A stretch of 11,546 nucleotides of DNA from Variovorax sp. (lineage in GTDB: Bacteria > Pseudomonadota > Gammaproteobacteria > Burkholderiales > Burkholderiaceae_C), in NCBI GenBank assembly GCA_028292145.1, contig JAQGMX010000069.1:1-11546 (forward strand). Direction: 5' to 3'. The position numbers and the translations under genes were made by a program. Below the pieces are notes generated by a model. The model had not been told where the DNA came from, ran no database searches, and was given only the letters and a program-made list of their open reading frames with translations. Each line of letters begins with the position of its first letter. Within the stretch, counting starts at the first letter, position 1. Below, piece by piece: positions 1-6,545 of the stretch.

Positions 1-170
1 GCGAAGGCGCCGTTCAGGTCGACCAGATGGAGCCGGCGCGCGCCGGCTTGCACCCACTTGCGCGCCATCGCGGCCGGGTCCTCGCTGAAGATGGTCGATT
101 GGTCCATGTCGCCCTGTTTGAGGCGAACACAGTGGCCGTCCTTGAGATCGATGGCGGGAATCAGCAGCAT
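1..170 (-). CDS. hisA: HisA, phosphoribosylformimino-AICAR-P isomerase (5' part only)
   Basis: HisA isomerises ProFAR to PRFAR in histidine biosynthesis, in the cytoplasm, just before the HisH/HisF step. Only the first 56 codons are present; the gene continues past the left edge. The translated start MLLIPAIDLKDGHCVRLKQG is the classic first beta strand of the HisA (beta/alpha)8 barrel. Its Asp8 is the expected catalytic aspartate. The second beta strand, with HLVDLNGAF, ends at the window edge. The ATG at 168-170 is chosen because HisA proteins usually begin exactly at this strand. No good Shine-Dalgarno sequence precedes it. It starts 19 bases after the hisH stop and so is probably cotranscribed. 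hisF would be expected next, outside the window. The identification is secure despite truncation. Confidence 0.95.
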   Translation of the reverse strand, partial: MLLIPAIDLKDGHCVRLKQGDMDQSTIFSEDPAAMARKWVQAGARRLHLVDLNGAF

Positions 171-176
171 GGCGAG

Positions 177-193
177 ATGACCGTGACGGTCAT
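177..193. repeat. 17-bp palindrome at the hisH/hisA junction
   Basis: Two perfect 8-base arms (ATGACCGT and ACGGTCAT) flank a single central G. The palindrome covers the hisH stop codon and most of the 19-base hisH-hisA spacer, ending 7 bases before the hisA ATG. A one-base centre is too tight for a full RNA hairpin, so a shorter stem or a dimeric protein site is more plausible. It could also be chance, because part of it is coding. Confidence 0.45.
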
Positions 194-840
194 GGGTTCC
201 AGTGGAGAAAGTTGCGGTAGAGCTGCAAACCGTGATCCGCACTCTTCTCGGGGTGGAACTGGGTTGCAAAGATATTGTCGCGTGCGATGGCGGCGGTGAA
301 GTACGCACCATAGTCCGCTTCGCCCACGCTGTGGCGGGCATCGGCCGGGCGCGCATAGAAACTGTGGACGAAATAGAAGTATGCGTCGTCCGGCACGCCG
401 GCCCAGACAGGATGCGGCTGTGATTGGCGGACCTGATTCCAGCCCATCTGCGGCACCTTGAAACGGCTGCCGTCCGGCTGCAGACGACCCGCCAGGTCGA
501 ACTTCACGACTTCGCCGGGGATCAGCCCCAGCCCGTTGGTCGGACCTTCATGGCTGTGCGACAGCAGCATCTGCATGCCGACGCAGACGCCGAACAGCGG
601 CTTGCTGGCGGCCGCTTCGAGCACCGACGCCTGCAAGCCGGAATCGCGCAGTTCCCGCATGCAATCGGGCATCGCGCCCTGTCCCGGCAGAACCACGCGG
701 GACGCCTTGCGCACGACGTCGGGATCGGAGGTCACGAAGACTTCCACGCCGACCTGATCGGCCGCATGCTGAACCGCCTGCGACACCGAGCGCAGATTGC
801 CCATGCCGTAATCGACGACGGCGACGGTATTGGCTTTCAT
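190..840 (-). CDS. hisH: HisH, glutamine amidotransferase subunit of imidazole glycerol phosphate synthase
   Basis: HisH hydrolyses glutamine and passes ammonia to HisF, which turns PRFAR into imidazole glycerol phosphate and AICAR. The 216-residue protein is of normal length and is a class I glutamine amidotransferase. It shows VAVVDYGMGNL at the N terminus, the nucleophile elbow GVCVGMQ with catalytic Cys86, and the FHPEKS motif with His196 and Glu198 completing the triad. The oxyanion-strand motif LPGQGA is at 51-56. The start ATG lies 8 bases after the hisB stop, with no clear ribosome binding site, so translation is probably coupled to hisB. Its partner gene hisF is not in the window. 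Confidence 0.97.
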   Translation of the reverse strand: MKANTVAVVDYGMGNLRSVSQAVQHAADQVGVEVFVTSDPDVVRKASRVVLPGQGAMPDCMRELRDSGLQASVLEAAASKPLFGVCVGMQMLLSHSHEGPTNGLGLIPGEVVKFDLAGRLQPDGSRFKVPQMGWNQVRQSQPHPVWAGVPDDAYFYFVHSFYARPADARHSVGEADYGAYFTAAIARDNIFATQFHPEKSADHGLQLYRNFLHWNP

Positions 841-848
841 CGACGCGC

Positions 849-1478
849 TCAGAGCGAACCCTTGGTCGACGGGATCATCCCGGCCGAGCGCGGATCAAGT
901 TCAAGCGCGCCGCGCAGCGCACGGGCGAACGCCTTAAACACCGTTTCGCACTGGTGGTGCGCGTTGATGCCCTTGAGGTTGTCGATGTGCAGCGTGACGG
1001 AAGCGTGGTTCACGAAACCCTGGAAGAACTCGTAGGTCAGCTGGCTGTCGAAGCCGCCGATCATTCCGCTGGTGAAAGGAATGTGCAGATGCAGGCCCGG
1101 ACGGCCCGAAAAGTCGATCACGACGCGGCTCAGCGCTTCGTCGAGCGGCACGTAGGCATGGCCGTAACGGCGGAGGCCGCGCTTGTCGCCGACCGCTTTC
1201 GCGACCGCCTGACCGAGCGTGATGCCGACGTCTTCCACCGTGTGATGGCCGTCGATGTGCAGGTCGCCCTGGCAGTCGATGTCGAGATCGATCATCCCGT
1301 GGCGGGCGATCTGGTCGAGCATGTGGTCGAAAAAGCCGATGCCGGTGGCGAGTCTCGCGCGGCCGGTACCGTCGAGATTGACCTGGACGGTGATCTTCGT
1401 TTCCGCCGTGTTGCGCGTGACGGACGCTGTACGTCCGACGCTGCTCACGACGGCGTCGGGTGCCGTGGGGGTGTTCAT
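849..1478 (-). CDS. hisB: HisB, imidazoleglycerol-phosphate dehydratase (monofunctional)
   Basis: This enzyme dehydrates imidazole glycerol phosphate to imidazole acetol phosphate. The 209-residue protein carries the two metal-binding repeats of the family: HHTVED at 78-83 and HHQCE at 174-178. It also has GIGFFDHML near residue 47 and a C-terminal end typical of the family (PSTKGSL). It lacks the N-terminal phosphatase domain of the fused enterobacterial HisB, so histidinol-phosphate phosphatase must be encoded elsewhere. The ATG at 1476-1478 is preferred because it overlaps the hisC TGA in an ATGA junction. The open frame extends 23 codons further upstream into hisC, but those residues look unlike HisB. 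No separate ribosome binding site is seen, which fits translational coupling. Confidence 0.97.
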   Translation of the reverse strand: MNTPTAPDAVVSSVGRTASVTRNTAETKITVQVNLDGTGRARLATGIGFFDHMLDQIARHGMIDLDIDCQGDLHIDGHHTVEDVGITLGQAVAKAVGDKRGLRRYGHAYVPLDEALSRVVIDFSGRPGLHLHIPFTSGMIGGFDSQLTYEFFQGFVNHASVTLHIDNLKGINAHHQCETVFKAFARALRGALELDPRSAGMIPSTKGSL

Positions 1479-2575
1479 AGGGATGATTCGAGCGCCGCGA
1501 ACATCTGCGCGTTGTCGTCGGCCGTTCCGACGGTCAGGCGCAGGCAATTCGCCAGCAAGCTGTGCATTTTAGAAACGTTCTTGACCAGCACGCCCCGCGC
1601 TTTCATGCCCTCAAAGGTTTTTGTCGCGTCCGGCACGCGGATCAGGATCATGTTGGCCTCGCTCGGCCACTGCTTCACGCCGGGCAAACGCCCCAATTTG
1701 TCGACCAGCCAGGTGCGCTGGGCGCGGATGTCTTCGGCCTGCGCGGCAAAAACGTCGGCATGTTCGAGCGCGAAAAGCGCGCATTCGCAGTTCAGCACGC
1801 TGATGTTGTAGGGCGGGCGCACCTTGTCGATCTCGGCGATCAGCGCCGCAGGGCCCATCAGATAACCCAGCCGCACGCCGGCCAGACCGAACTTGCTCAA
1901 AGTGCGCATCAGCAGCACATGGCCGAGCTTAGCGACGCGATCGAGGTAGCTGCGGGCGGCGAAGGGCTGGTAGGCCTCGTCGATGACGACCAAGCCGCCC
2001 TGCGCGCCCTGTGCCTCGACGATCTGCTCGATGACGGCGTCATCCCAGAGGTTGGCTGTCGGGTTGTTGGGATAGGCCAGATGGACGATGGCCGGCTTCT
2101 CGCGTGCAATCGCCTCCAGCATGGCCGGGCCGTCGAGCTCGAAATCCGCCGTCAACGGTACGCCGACGAAGCGCAGACCCTGCAACTGCGCGCTGACCGC
2201 GTACATCACGAAGCCCGGCACCGGCGCCAATACCGTCGCGCCGGGCATGTCGCAAGCCATGGTGACCAGGGAAATTAGCTCGTCGGAACCGTTGCCGAGC
2301 ATCAGCTCGAAGCCAGCCGGCATCTGCGCGTAGTCGGCAAGCGCGCGGCGCAGATCGTTGCCGCAGTCGCCGGGATAGCGGTTCAGTGCCAGCGCGCCGA
2401 GCCGGCGGCCGAGCGCTCCCTGCAATGCCGGCGACAGCGTGTGCGGGTTCTCCATCGCGTCGAGCTTGCAGAAGCCGGTCGCGTCCTGCACGGCGTAGGC
2501 GTGCATGGCGCGGACATCGGGGCGGATGCGCTGCAACGCCCGGTTGCTGAGGGAGGCAGAAGAATCGGAGGTCAT
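1475..2575 (-). CDS. hisC: HisC, histidinol-phosphate aminotransferase
   Basis: HisC transfers an amino group from glutamate to imidazole acetol phosphate, giving histidinol phosphate. The 366-residue protein is a fold-type I PLP enzyme of standard length. Visible landmarks are NRYPGD near 65, GNGSDEL at 94-100, YPNNPT at 168-173 (Asn171), VVIDEAY at 196-202 (Asp199, Tyr202) and the Schiff-base lysine Lys228 in SKFGLAGVRLGY. The substrate-phosphate arginine is Arg346 in LRLTVGT. The start at 2573-2575 gives the usual N terminus. A longer frame reaching 2926 runs through the upstream gene in another frame and has arginine-rich nonsense composition. It begins 17 bases after the secreted-protein gene and ends in an ATGA overlap with hisB. 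Confidence 0.97.
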   Translation of the reverse strand: MTSDSSASLSNRALQRIRPDVRAMHAYAVQDATGFCKLDAMENPHTLSPALQGALGRRLGALALNRYPGDCGNDLRRALADYAQMPAGFELMLGNGSDELISLVTMACDMPGATVLAPVPGFVMYAVSAQLQGLRFVGVPLTADFELDGPAMLEAIAREKPAIVHLAYPNNPTANLWDDAVIEQIVEAQGAQGGLVVIDEAYQPFAARSYLDRVAKLGHVLLMRTLSKFGLAGVRLGYLMGPAALIAEIDKVRPPYNISVLNCECALFALEHADVFAAQAEDIRAQRTWLVDKLGRLPGVKQWPSEANMILIRVPDATKTFEGMKARGVLVKNVSKMHSLLANCLRLTVGTADDNAQMFAALESSL

Positions 2576-2592
2576 TCGGGACTTTTCAGGAA

Positions 2593-2973
2593 TCACTGCG
2601 TGCAGCGAAAGCTGTTGCGCAGCGCCGCCGACAGGACCAGTTGCACCGGCATGTCGGCTTCGTAGGTGTCGGCATTGCGCGCGAGTTCGCCCTGGTAGAG
2701 GCCGCGCGCCATGACAGGCTCGAAACGCCGCCCCTGCACGCAGAACGGCGGCTTCCGGCCTTCGCGTGCGGCGGCATCGCCAGCCTCGCGCAGCCCTTCC
2801 ATGACGCCGACCAGGTAGTAGTTGGCGTAGAGCTTGCCGTCTTTCTCGTTGTTTTCGAGCGTTCGCAGCTCGCGGATGCTCATCGCCTGCGCACTTCCAG
2901 CGGCGCCGGCCAGTCCGGCCACGCAAGAAATCACGGCCAAAGAAGTGGCAAAACCTGTCGAAATCCGGCGCAT
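2593..2973 (-). CDS. Small secreted protein resembling the Rap1a/Tai family
   Basis: This gene has no known role in histidine synthesis. The 126-residue product starts with two arginines, a hydrophobic stretch at about 5-28 and a likely signal peptidase site after SAQA (residue 30), so it is probably periplasmic. The mature part resembles the Rap1a/Tai immunity-type family: an aromatic-rich helix (NYYLVGVMEGL, 51-61), then PPFC with Cys78, a helical middle, and a final ALRNSFRC ending at Cys124. The two mature cysteines may form a disulfide. The start at 2971-2973 is supported by an AAGGAG site 7 bases upstream. It lies 4 bases after hisD and 17 before hisC, so it is almost certainly cotranscribed with them. 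A weak lipobox-like VISC at residues 14-17 is less convincing. The gene is real; the family call is by eye and its function is unknown. Confidence 0.85.
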   Translation of the reverse strand: MRRISTGFATSLAVISCVAGLAGAAGSAQAMSIRELRTLENNEKDGKLYANYYLVGVMEGLREAGDAAAREGRKPPFCVQGRRFEPVMARGLYQGELARNADTYEADMPVQLVLSAALRNSFRCTQ

Positions 2974-2977
2974 GCCT

Positions 2978-4300
2978 TCACTCCTTGCGCAGACGCATGC
3001 GCGCTGCTTCCGCATGCGCCGAAAGACCTTCGCCCTCGGCCAGCGTGACGGCGATGCGGCCGAGCACCTGCGCGCCCTGCTCGCTCACCTCGATCAGGCT
3101 GGAGCGCTTCTGGAAGTCGTACACGCCGAGCGGGCTGGAAAAACGCGCCGTGCCGCTGGTTGGCAGCACGTGGTTGGGGCCGGCGCAGTAGTCGCCCAGG
3201 CTTTCGCTGGTGTAGGCGCCGAGGAAGATCGCGCCCGCGTGGCGCAGCAGCGGTTCCCAGCGGTGCGGCTCGTTGCTGCTGATTTCCAGGTGCTCTGGTG
3301 CGATCCGGTTGCTGATTTCGCAGGCTTCTTCCATGTCGCGCGTCTGGATCAGCGCGCCGCGGCCGTTCAGCGACGCGGCGATGATTTCCTTGCGCGGCAT
3401 GGTCGGCAGCAGCCGGTCGATGGACTGCTGCACGCGCTCTATATATGCAGCGTCCGGGCACAGCAGGATGCTCTGGGCCAGTTCGTCGTGTTCGGCCTGG
3501 CTGAAAAGGTCCATCGCGACCCAGTCGGGCGGCGTGCTGCCGTCGGCCAGCACCAGTATTTCGCTCGGGCCGGCGATCATGTCGATGCCGACCGTGCCGA
3601 ACACGCGGCGCTTGGCTGCAGCGACGTACGCGTTGCCGGGGCCGGTGATCTTGTCGACGGCCGGCACCGTCGCCGTGCCGTAAGCCAGCGCGGCCACGGC
3701 CTGCGCGCCGCCGATCGTGAAGGCGCGACTCACGCCGGCGACGTGCGCCGCAGCCAGCACCAGCGCATTCTTCTCGCCGCCCGGTGTCGGCACCACCATG
3801 ATGATTTCGCCGACGCCCGCGACGTGCGCCGGAATCGCGTTCATCAAGACGCTCGACGGATACGCAGCCTTGCCGCCCGGCACGTAGATGCCGACACGGT
3901 CCAGCGGCGTCACTTTCTGCCCGAGCAGCGTGCCGTCCTCGTCGCGATAGCTCCAGCTCTCGCCGCTCGCCTTCTTCTGCGCCTCGTGATAGCTGCGCAC
4001 GCGCCGCGCGGCGGCTTCGAGCGCCTCGCGCTGCACGGCAGGAAGCGATTCGAAGGCGGCGCGCAGTTCGTCGGCCGTGAGTTCCAGCGCCTTCATGTCC
4101 GGCGCGTCGAGGCGGTCGAAGCGCGCCGTGTATTCGCGCACGGCCACGTCGCCGCGCTGCTGCACGTCGGCCAGGATCTCGGCCACGCGCTGCTCGATGG
4201 CTGCGTCAGCTTCCGCCGACCAATGCAGCCGCGCCTTGAAAGCGGCTTCGAAATCGGCCGAGGCGGTGGACAGGCGTGCGGGAGCGGCAGTCGATGTCAT
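2978..4300 (-). CDS. hisD: HisD, histidinol dehydrogenase
   Basis: HisD carries out the last two steps of the pathway, oxidising histidinol to histidine with two NAD+ and a bound zinc ion. The 440-residue protein is full length. Expected zinc ligands are Gln268 and His271 (SQAEHDE), Asp370 (SLGDYCAGPNH) and His429 (LSAHAEAA). The catalytic pair is Glu336-His337 in APEHLEI. NAD-binding and core motifs include GIYVPGG (137-143) and KITGPGN (217-223). The ATG at 4298-4300 is chosen because the frame upstream, open to 4699, overlaps hisG and loses family character. The gene follows hisG after 32 bases without an obvious Shine-Dalgarno sequence. Confidence 0.97.
   Translation of the reverse strand: MTSTAAPARLSTASADFEAAFKARLHWSAEADAAIEQRVAEILADVQQRGDVAVREYTARFDRLDAPDMKALELTADELRAAFESLPAVQREALEAAARRVRSYHEAQKKASGESWSYRDEDGTLLGQKVTPLDRVGIYVPGGKAAYPSSVLMNAIPAHVAGVGEIIMVVPTPGGEKNALVLAAAHVAGVSRAFTIGGAQAVAALAYGTATVPAVDKITGPGNAYVAAAKRRVFGTVGIDMIAGPSEILVLADGSTPPDWVAMDLFSQAEHDELAQSILLCPDAAYIERVQQSIDRLLPTMPRKEIIAASLNGRGALIQTRDMEEACEISNRIAPEHLEISSNEPHRWEPLLRHAGAIFLGAYTSESLGDYCAGPNHVLPTSGTARFSSPLGVYDFQKRSSLIEVSEQGAQVLGRIAVTLAEGEGLSAHAEAARMRLRKE
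2981..2986 (-). promoter_or_regulatory. Ribosome binding site of the Rap1a/Tai-like gene
   Basis: AAGGAG overlaps the last codons of hisD and sits 7 bases before the ATG at 2973. It decides in favour of this start over an in-frame ATG at 3015, and it is one of the stronger ribosome binding sites in the window. Confidence 0.75.
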
Positions 4301-4321
4301 GACGTTCAGACGTGGAGACGT
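4301..4321 (-). repeat. Three ACGTC units ahead of hisD
   Basis: In the 32-base hisG-hisD spacer the pentamer ACGTC (GACGT on the plus strand) occurs three times at 8-base spacing: 4301-4305, 4309-4313 and 4317-4321. The last unit in the transcript touches the hisD ATG. No purine-rich ribosome binding site is present here. The function, if any, is unknown. Confidence 0.4.
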
Positions 4322-4332
4322 TTGTTTCGAAG

Positions 4333-4974
4333 TTACTTGGAAGGAATGGCCGACGCGAAGGCGTCGAGGATGCGGCGGATCGGTTCGCGCTTGAGCTTGA
4401 GCGCCGCCTGGTTCACCACCAGCCGCGCGCTGATGTCCATGATGCGTTCGACCTCGACCAGATGATTCGCCTTGAGCGTGTTGCCGGTCGACACCAGGTC
4501 GACGATCGCATCGGCCAAGCCGGTCAGCGGCGCCAGTTCCATGCTGCCGTAGAGCTTGATCAGGTCGACATGCACACCCTTGCCGGCGAAGAAATCGCGG
4601 GCCAGGCCGACGTACTTGGTGGCGACCTTGAGCCGCGAGCCCTGGCGCACGGCCGAGGCGTAGTCGTAGTCGGCGCGCACGGCCACGCTCAGGCGGCAAG
4701 CGGCGATCTTCAGGTCCAGCGGCTGGTAGAGGCCCTGGTTGCCGTGTTCGAGCAGCACGTCGAGCCCGGTCACGCCGAGGTCGGCGCCGCCGTATTGCAC
4801 ATAGGTCGGCACGTCGGAAGCGCGCACCAGCACCACGCGCACGTCCGGCCGGGTGGTCGCGAGGATCAGCTTGCGCGACTTTTCGGGGTCTTCGGTGACC
4901 TCGATGCCGGCGGCGGCGAGCAGCGGCAGGGTCTCCTCGAAGATGCGGCCCTTCGACAACGCCAGCGTGATCAC
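4333..4974 (-). CDS. hisG: HisG, ATP phosphoribosyltransferase catalytic subunit, short form
   Basis: HisG condenses ATP with PRPP, the committed and feedback-controlled first step of histidine synthesis. The 213-residue protein has ITLALSKGRIFEETLPLL at its start, GVTGLDVL near 67-74 and the PRPP-binding loop around ADAIVDLVSTGNTL (154-167). It lacks the C-terminal ACT-like regulatory domain of long HisG proteins. Short HisG enzymes are known to need the HisZ subunit, and no hisZ is present here. The start is a GTG at 4972-4974. It overlaps the murA TGA in a GTGA junction and has GGAG 7 bases upstream. The open frame runs on to 5523, but only as a shadow of murA. Confidence 0.96.
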   Translation of the reverse strand: MITLALSKGRIFEETLPLLAAAGIEVTEDPEKSRKLILATTRPDVRVVLVRASDVPTYVQYGGADLGVTGLDVLLEHGNQGLYQPLDLKIAACRLSVAVRADYDYASAVRQGSRLKVATKYVGLARDFFAGKGVHVDLIKLYGSMELAPLTGLADAIVDLVSTGNTLKANHLVEVERIMDISARLVVNQAALKLKREPIRRILDAFASAIPSK

Positions 4975-6266
4975 GCCGCAGCTCCGGTCACGCGGCTGAT
5001 ATCGGCGCCCAGGCCGCGCAGCTTGGCTTCGATGCGGTCGTAGCCGCGGTCGAGGTGATAGATGCGGTCGACCATCGTCTCGCCGTCGGCCACCAGCCCG
5101 GCGATCACCAGGCTGGCGGATGCGCGCAGGTCGGTCGCCATCACGGTCGCGCCGGACAATTCGGCGCCACCCTCGATCAGCGCGAGCCGGCCGTCGACGT
5201 GGATCGATGCACCGAGCCGAACCAGTTCGTTCACGTGCATGAAGCGGTTCTCGAAAATCGTCTCGGTGACGGCGGCGGAACCCTGAGCGACGCAGTTGAG
5301 CGCCATGAACTGCGCCTGCATGTCGGTCGGGAAACCCGGGTATTCGGTCGTGCGAAAGGCCTGCGCCTTCAGCGTCGGGCCGCCCTTGGAGGCGATTCGC
5401 ACGCCGCCTTCGACCGATTTGACGTCGCAGCCGGCATCGCGCAGCTTGTCGATGACGGCGTCGAGATGGTCGGCGCGCGCGTGGCGCAGGAAGACTTCGC
5501 CGCCGGTCGCCGCCACCGCGCACAGAAACGTGCCGGCTTCGATGCGGTCGGCCACCACCGCGTGCTCGCAGCCGTGCAGCTTGTCGACGCCCTGGATGCG
5601 GATCTGGCTGGTGCCGTGGCCGTCGATCTTCGCGCCCATCTTGATGAGCATTTCAGCCAGGTCGACGATTTCGGGCTCCTGCGCCGCGTTCTCCAGCAGC
5701 GTTTCGCCCTCGGCCAGCGCGGCGGCCATGAGGAAATTCTCGGTGCCGGTGACGGTCACCATGTCGGTCAGGATGCGCGCGCCCATCAGCCGCGTGCGGC
5801 CGGCCGGCAGCTTGGCCAGCATGTAGCCGTGCTCGACGACGATTTCCGCGCCCATCGCCTGCATTCCCTTGATGTGCTGGTCGACCGGCCGCGAGCCGAT
5901 GCCGCAGCCGCCGGGCAGCGACACCTTGGCGCGACCGAAGCGCGCCAGCAGCGGGCCGAGCGCCAGCACCGACGCGCGCATCGTCTTCACCAGTTCGTAG
6001 GGCGCTTCGAGGTTGGTCAGGTCGCCGGCATCGAGCCGCACGGTGCCGCTGCCGTCCGCGTTCTCGGAGCGCTCGGCGGTCACGCCCATGTTGCGGACCA
6101 GTTTGAGCATGGTCGTCACGTCCTGCAGGCGCGGCACGTTGTGCAGCGTCACCGGCTGGTCGGTCAGCAATGCGGCACAGAGTTCGGGCAGCGCCGCGTT
6201 CTTGGCGCCGGAAACGAGCACCTCGCCGCCGAGCGTGCGCCCGCCGCGAATCAGAAGTTTGTCCAT
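4971..6266 (-). CDS. murA: MurA, UDP-N-acetylglucosamine 1-carboxyvinyltransferase
   Basis: MurA transfers enolpyruvate from PEP to UDP-GlcNAc, the first committed step of peptidoglycan synthesis, in the cytoplasm. The 431-residue protein is slightly longer than the roughly 419 residues usual for the family. It shows SGAKNAALPE (19-28, Lys22), the active-site loop with Cys121 in LPGGCGIGSRPVDQH, the TEYPGFPTDMQAQF segment (307-320) and ENRFMHV (339-345). Cys121 corresponds to the fosfomycin-target cysteine, so the sequence predicts normal fosfomycin chemistry. The start at 6264-6266 begins with the typical MDKLLI strand. The gene follows ibaG by 20 bases and ends in a GTGA overlap with hisG, tying wall synthesis to the his genes. 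Confidence 0.98.
   Translation of the reverse strand: MDKLLIRGGRTLGGEVLVSGAKNAALPELCAALLTDQPVTLHNVPRLQDVTTMLKLVRNMGVTAERSENADGSGTVRLDAGDLTNLEAPYELVKTMRASVLALGPLLARFGRAKVSLPGGCGIGSRPVDQHIKGMQAMGAEIVVEHGYMLAKLPAGRTRLMGARILTDMVTVTGTENFLMAAALAEGETLLENAAQEPEIVDLAEMLIKMGAKIDGHGTSQIRIQGVDKLHGCEHAVVADRIEAGTFLCAVAATGGEVFLRHARADHLDAVIDKLRDAGCDVKSVEGGVRIASKGGPTLKAQAFRTTEYPGFPTDMQAQFMALNCVAQGSAAVTETIFENRFMHVNELVRLGASIHVDGRLALIEGGAELSGATVMATDLRASASLVIAGLVADGETMVDRIYHLDRGYDRIEAKLRGLGADISRVTGAAA
4982..4985 (-). promoter_or_regulatory. Ribosome binding site for the GTG start of hisG
   Basis: GGAG lies within the last codons of murA, 7 bases before the GTG at 4974. Together with the GTGA overlap it supports this non-ATG start for hisG. 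Confidence 0.6.
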
Positions 6267-6286
6267 GAGAAATCCAGCAGAAAAGA

Positions 6287-6529
6287 CTAGCGGGGAAGGC
6301 GGGCCCATTCGGCCGGCGTGTAGGTTTTCATCGACAACGCATGCACCTCGTCGGTGTGCATTTTCGCACCCAGGGTCTTGTAGACGCGCTGGTGCCGCTG
6401 GATGGGGCGCAGCCCGTCGAATTCGGCCGCGACGATGGTCGCGTACCAGTGCCGGCCGTCGCCTTCGAGAGCGATGTGCTCGCACGGCAGGTCGGCGGAG
6501 ATGATGGCTTGGAGTTCTTCGGCGGTCAT
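6287..6529 (-). CDS. ibaG: IbaG, BolA-family protein
   Basis: This small cytoplasmic BolA-family protein (80 residues) is the type usually encoded beside murA. Family members pair with monothiol glutaredoxins and bind a [2Fe-2S] cluster; in E. coli IbaG (YrbA) is linked to acid stress. It has the class II KH-like BolA fold, shown by GDGRHWYATIVAAEFDGL, RHQRVYKTLG (45-54) and EVHALSMKTYTPAEW (61-75). His63 is the conserved C-terminal histidine. The ATG at 6527-6529 gives the usual length, and the longer frame to 6649 overlaps the permease gene. It sits 16 bases after the permease gene and 20 bases before murA. No clear ribosome binding site is visible. Confidence 0.93.
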   Translation of the reverse strand: MTAEELQAIISADLPCEHIALEGDGRHWYATIVAAEFDGLRPIQRHQRVYKTLGAKMHTDEVHALSMKTYTPAEWARLPR

Positions 6530-6545
6530 AAAACAGGTTGAACGG

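Noticed and set aside
954..2278. Plus-strand frames of 285 and 238 codons opposite hisB and hisC
   Set aside because: These are shadows of motif-complete HisB and HisC; there is no evidence of expression.
2576..2926. An N-terminal extension of hisC by 117 codons
   Set aside because: The extra residues run through the secreted-protein gene in another frame, are Arg-rich, and precede the normal HisC N terminus.
2922..2933. Lipobox (VISC) in the Rap1a/Tai-like protein
   Set aside because: The match is weak, with Ile at -2 and the hydrophobic segment continuing beyond it. Cleavage after SAQA at residue 30 fits better.
2834..4465. A 543-codon open frame on the plus strand opposite hisD
   Set aside because: It lies opposite a clearly functional hisD and is rich in Arg, Ala and His, as expected for the mirror frame of GC-rich coding DNA. 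It has no recognisable domain.
4301..4699. An N-terminal extension of hisD into hisG, and similar long extensions of hisG (to 5523) and murA (to 6485)
   Set aside because: These are open frames without family character, and the chosen starts match normal protein lengths and junctions.
5055..6290. A 411-codon plus-strand frame opposite murA
   Set aside because: It is an antisense shadow of murA with no domain pattern and biased Arg/His/Gln composition.
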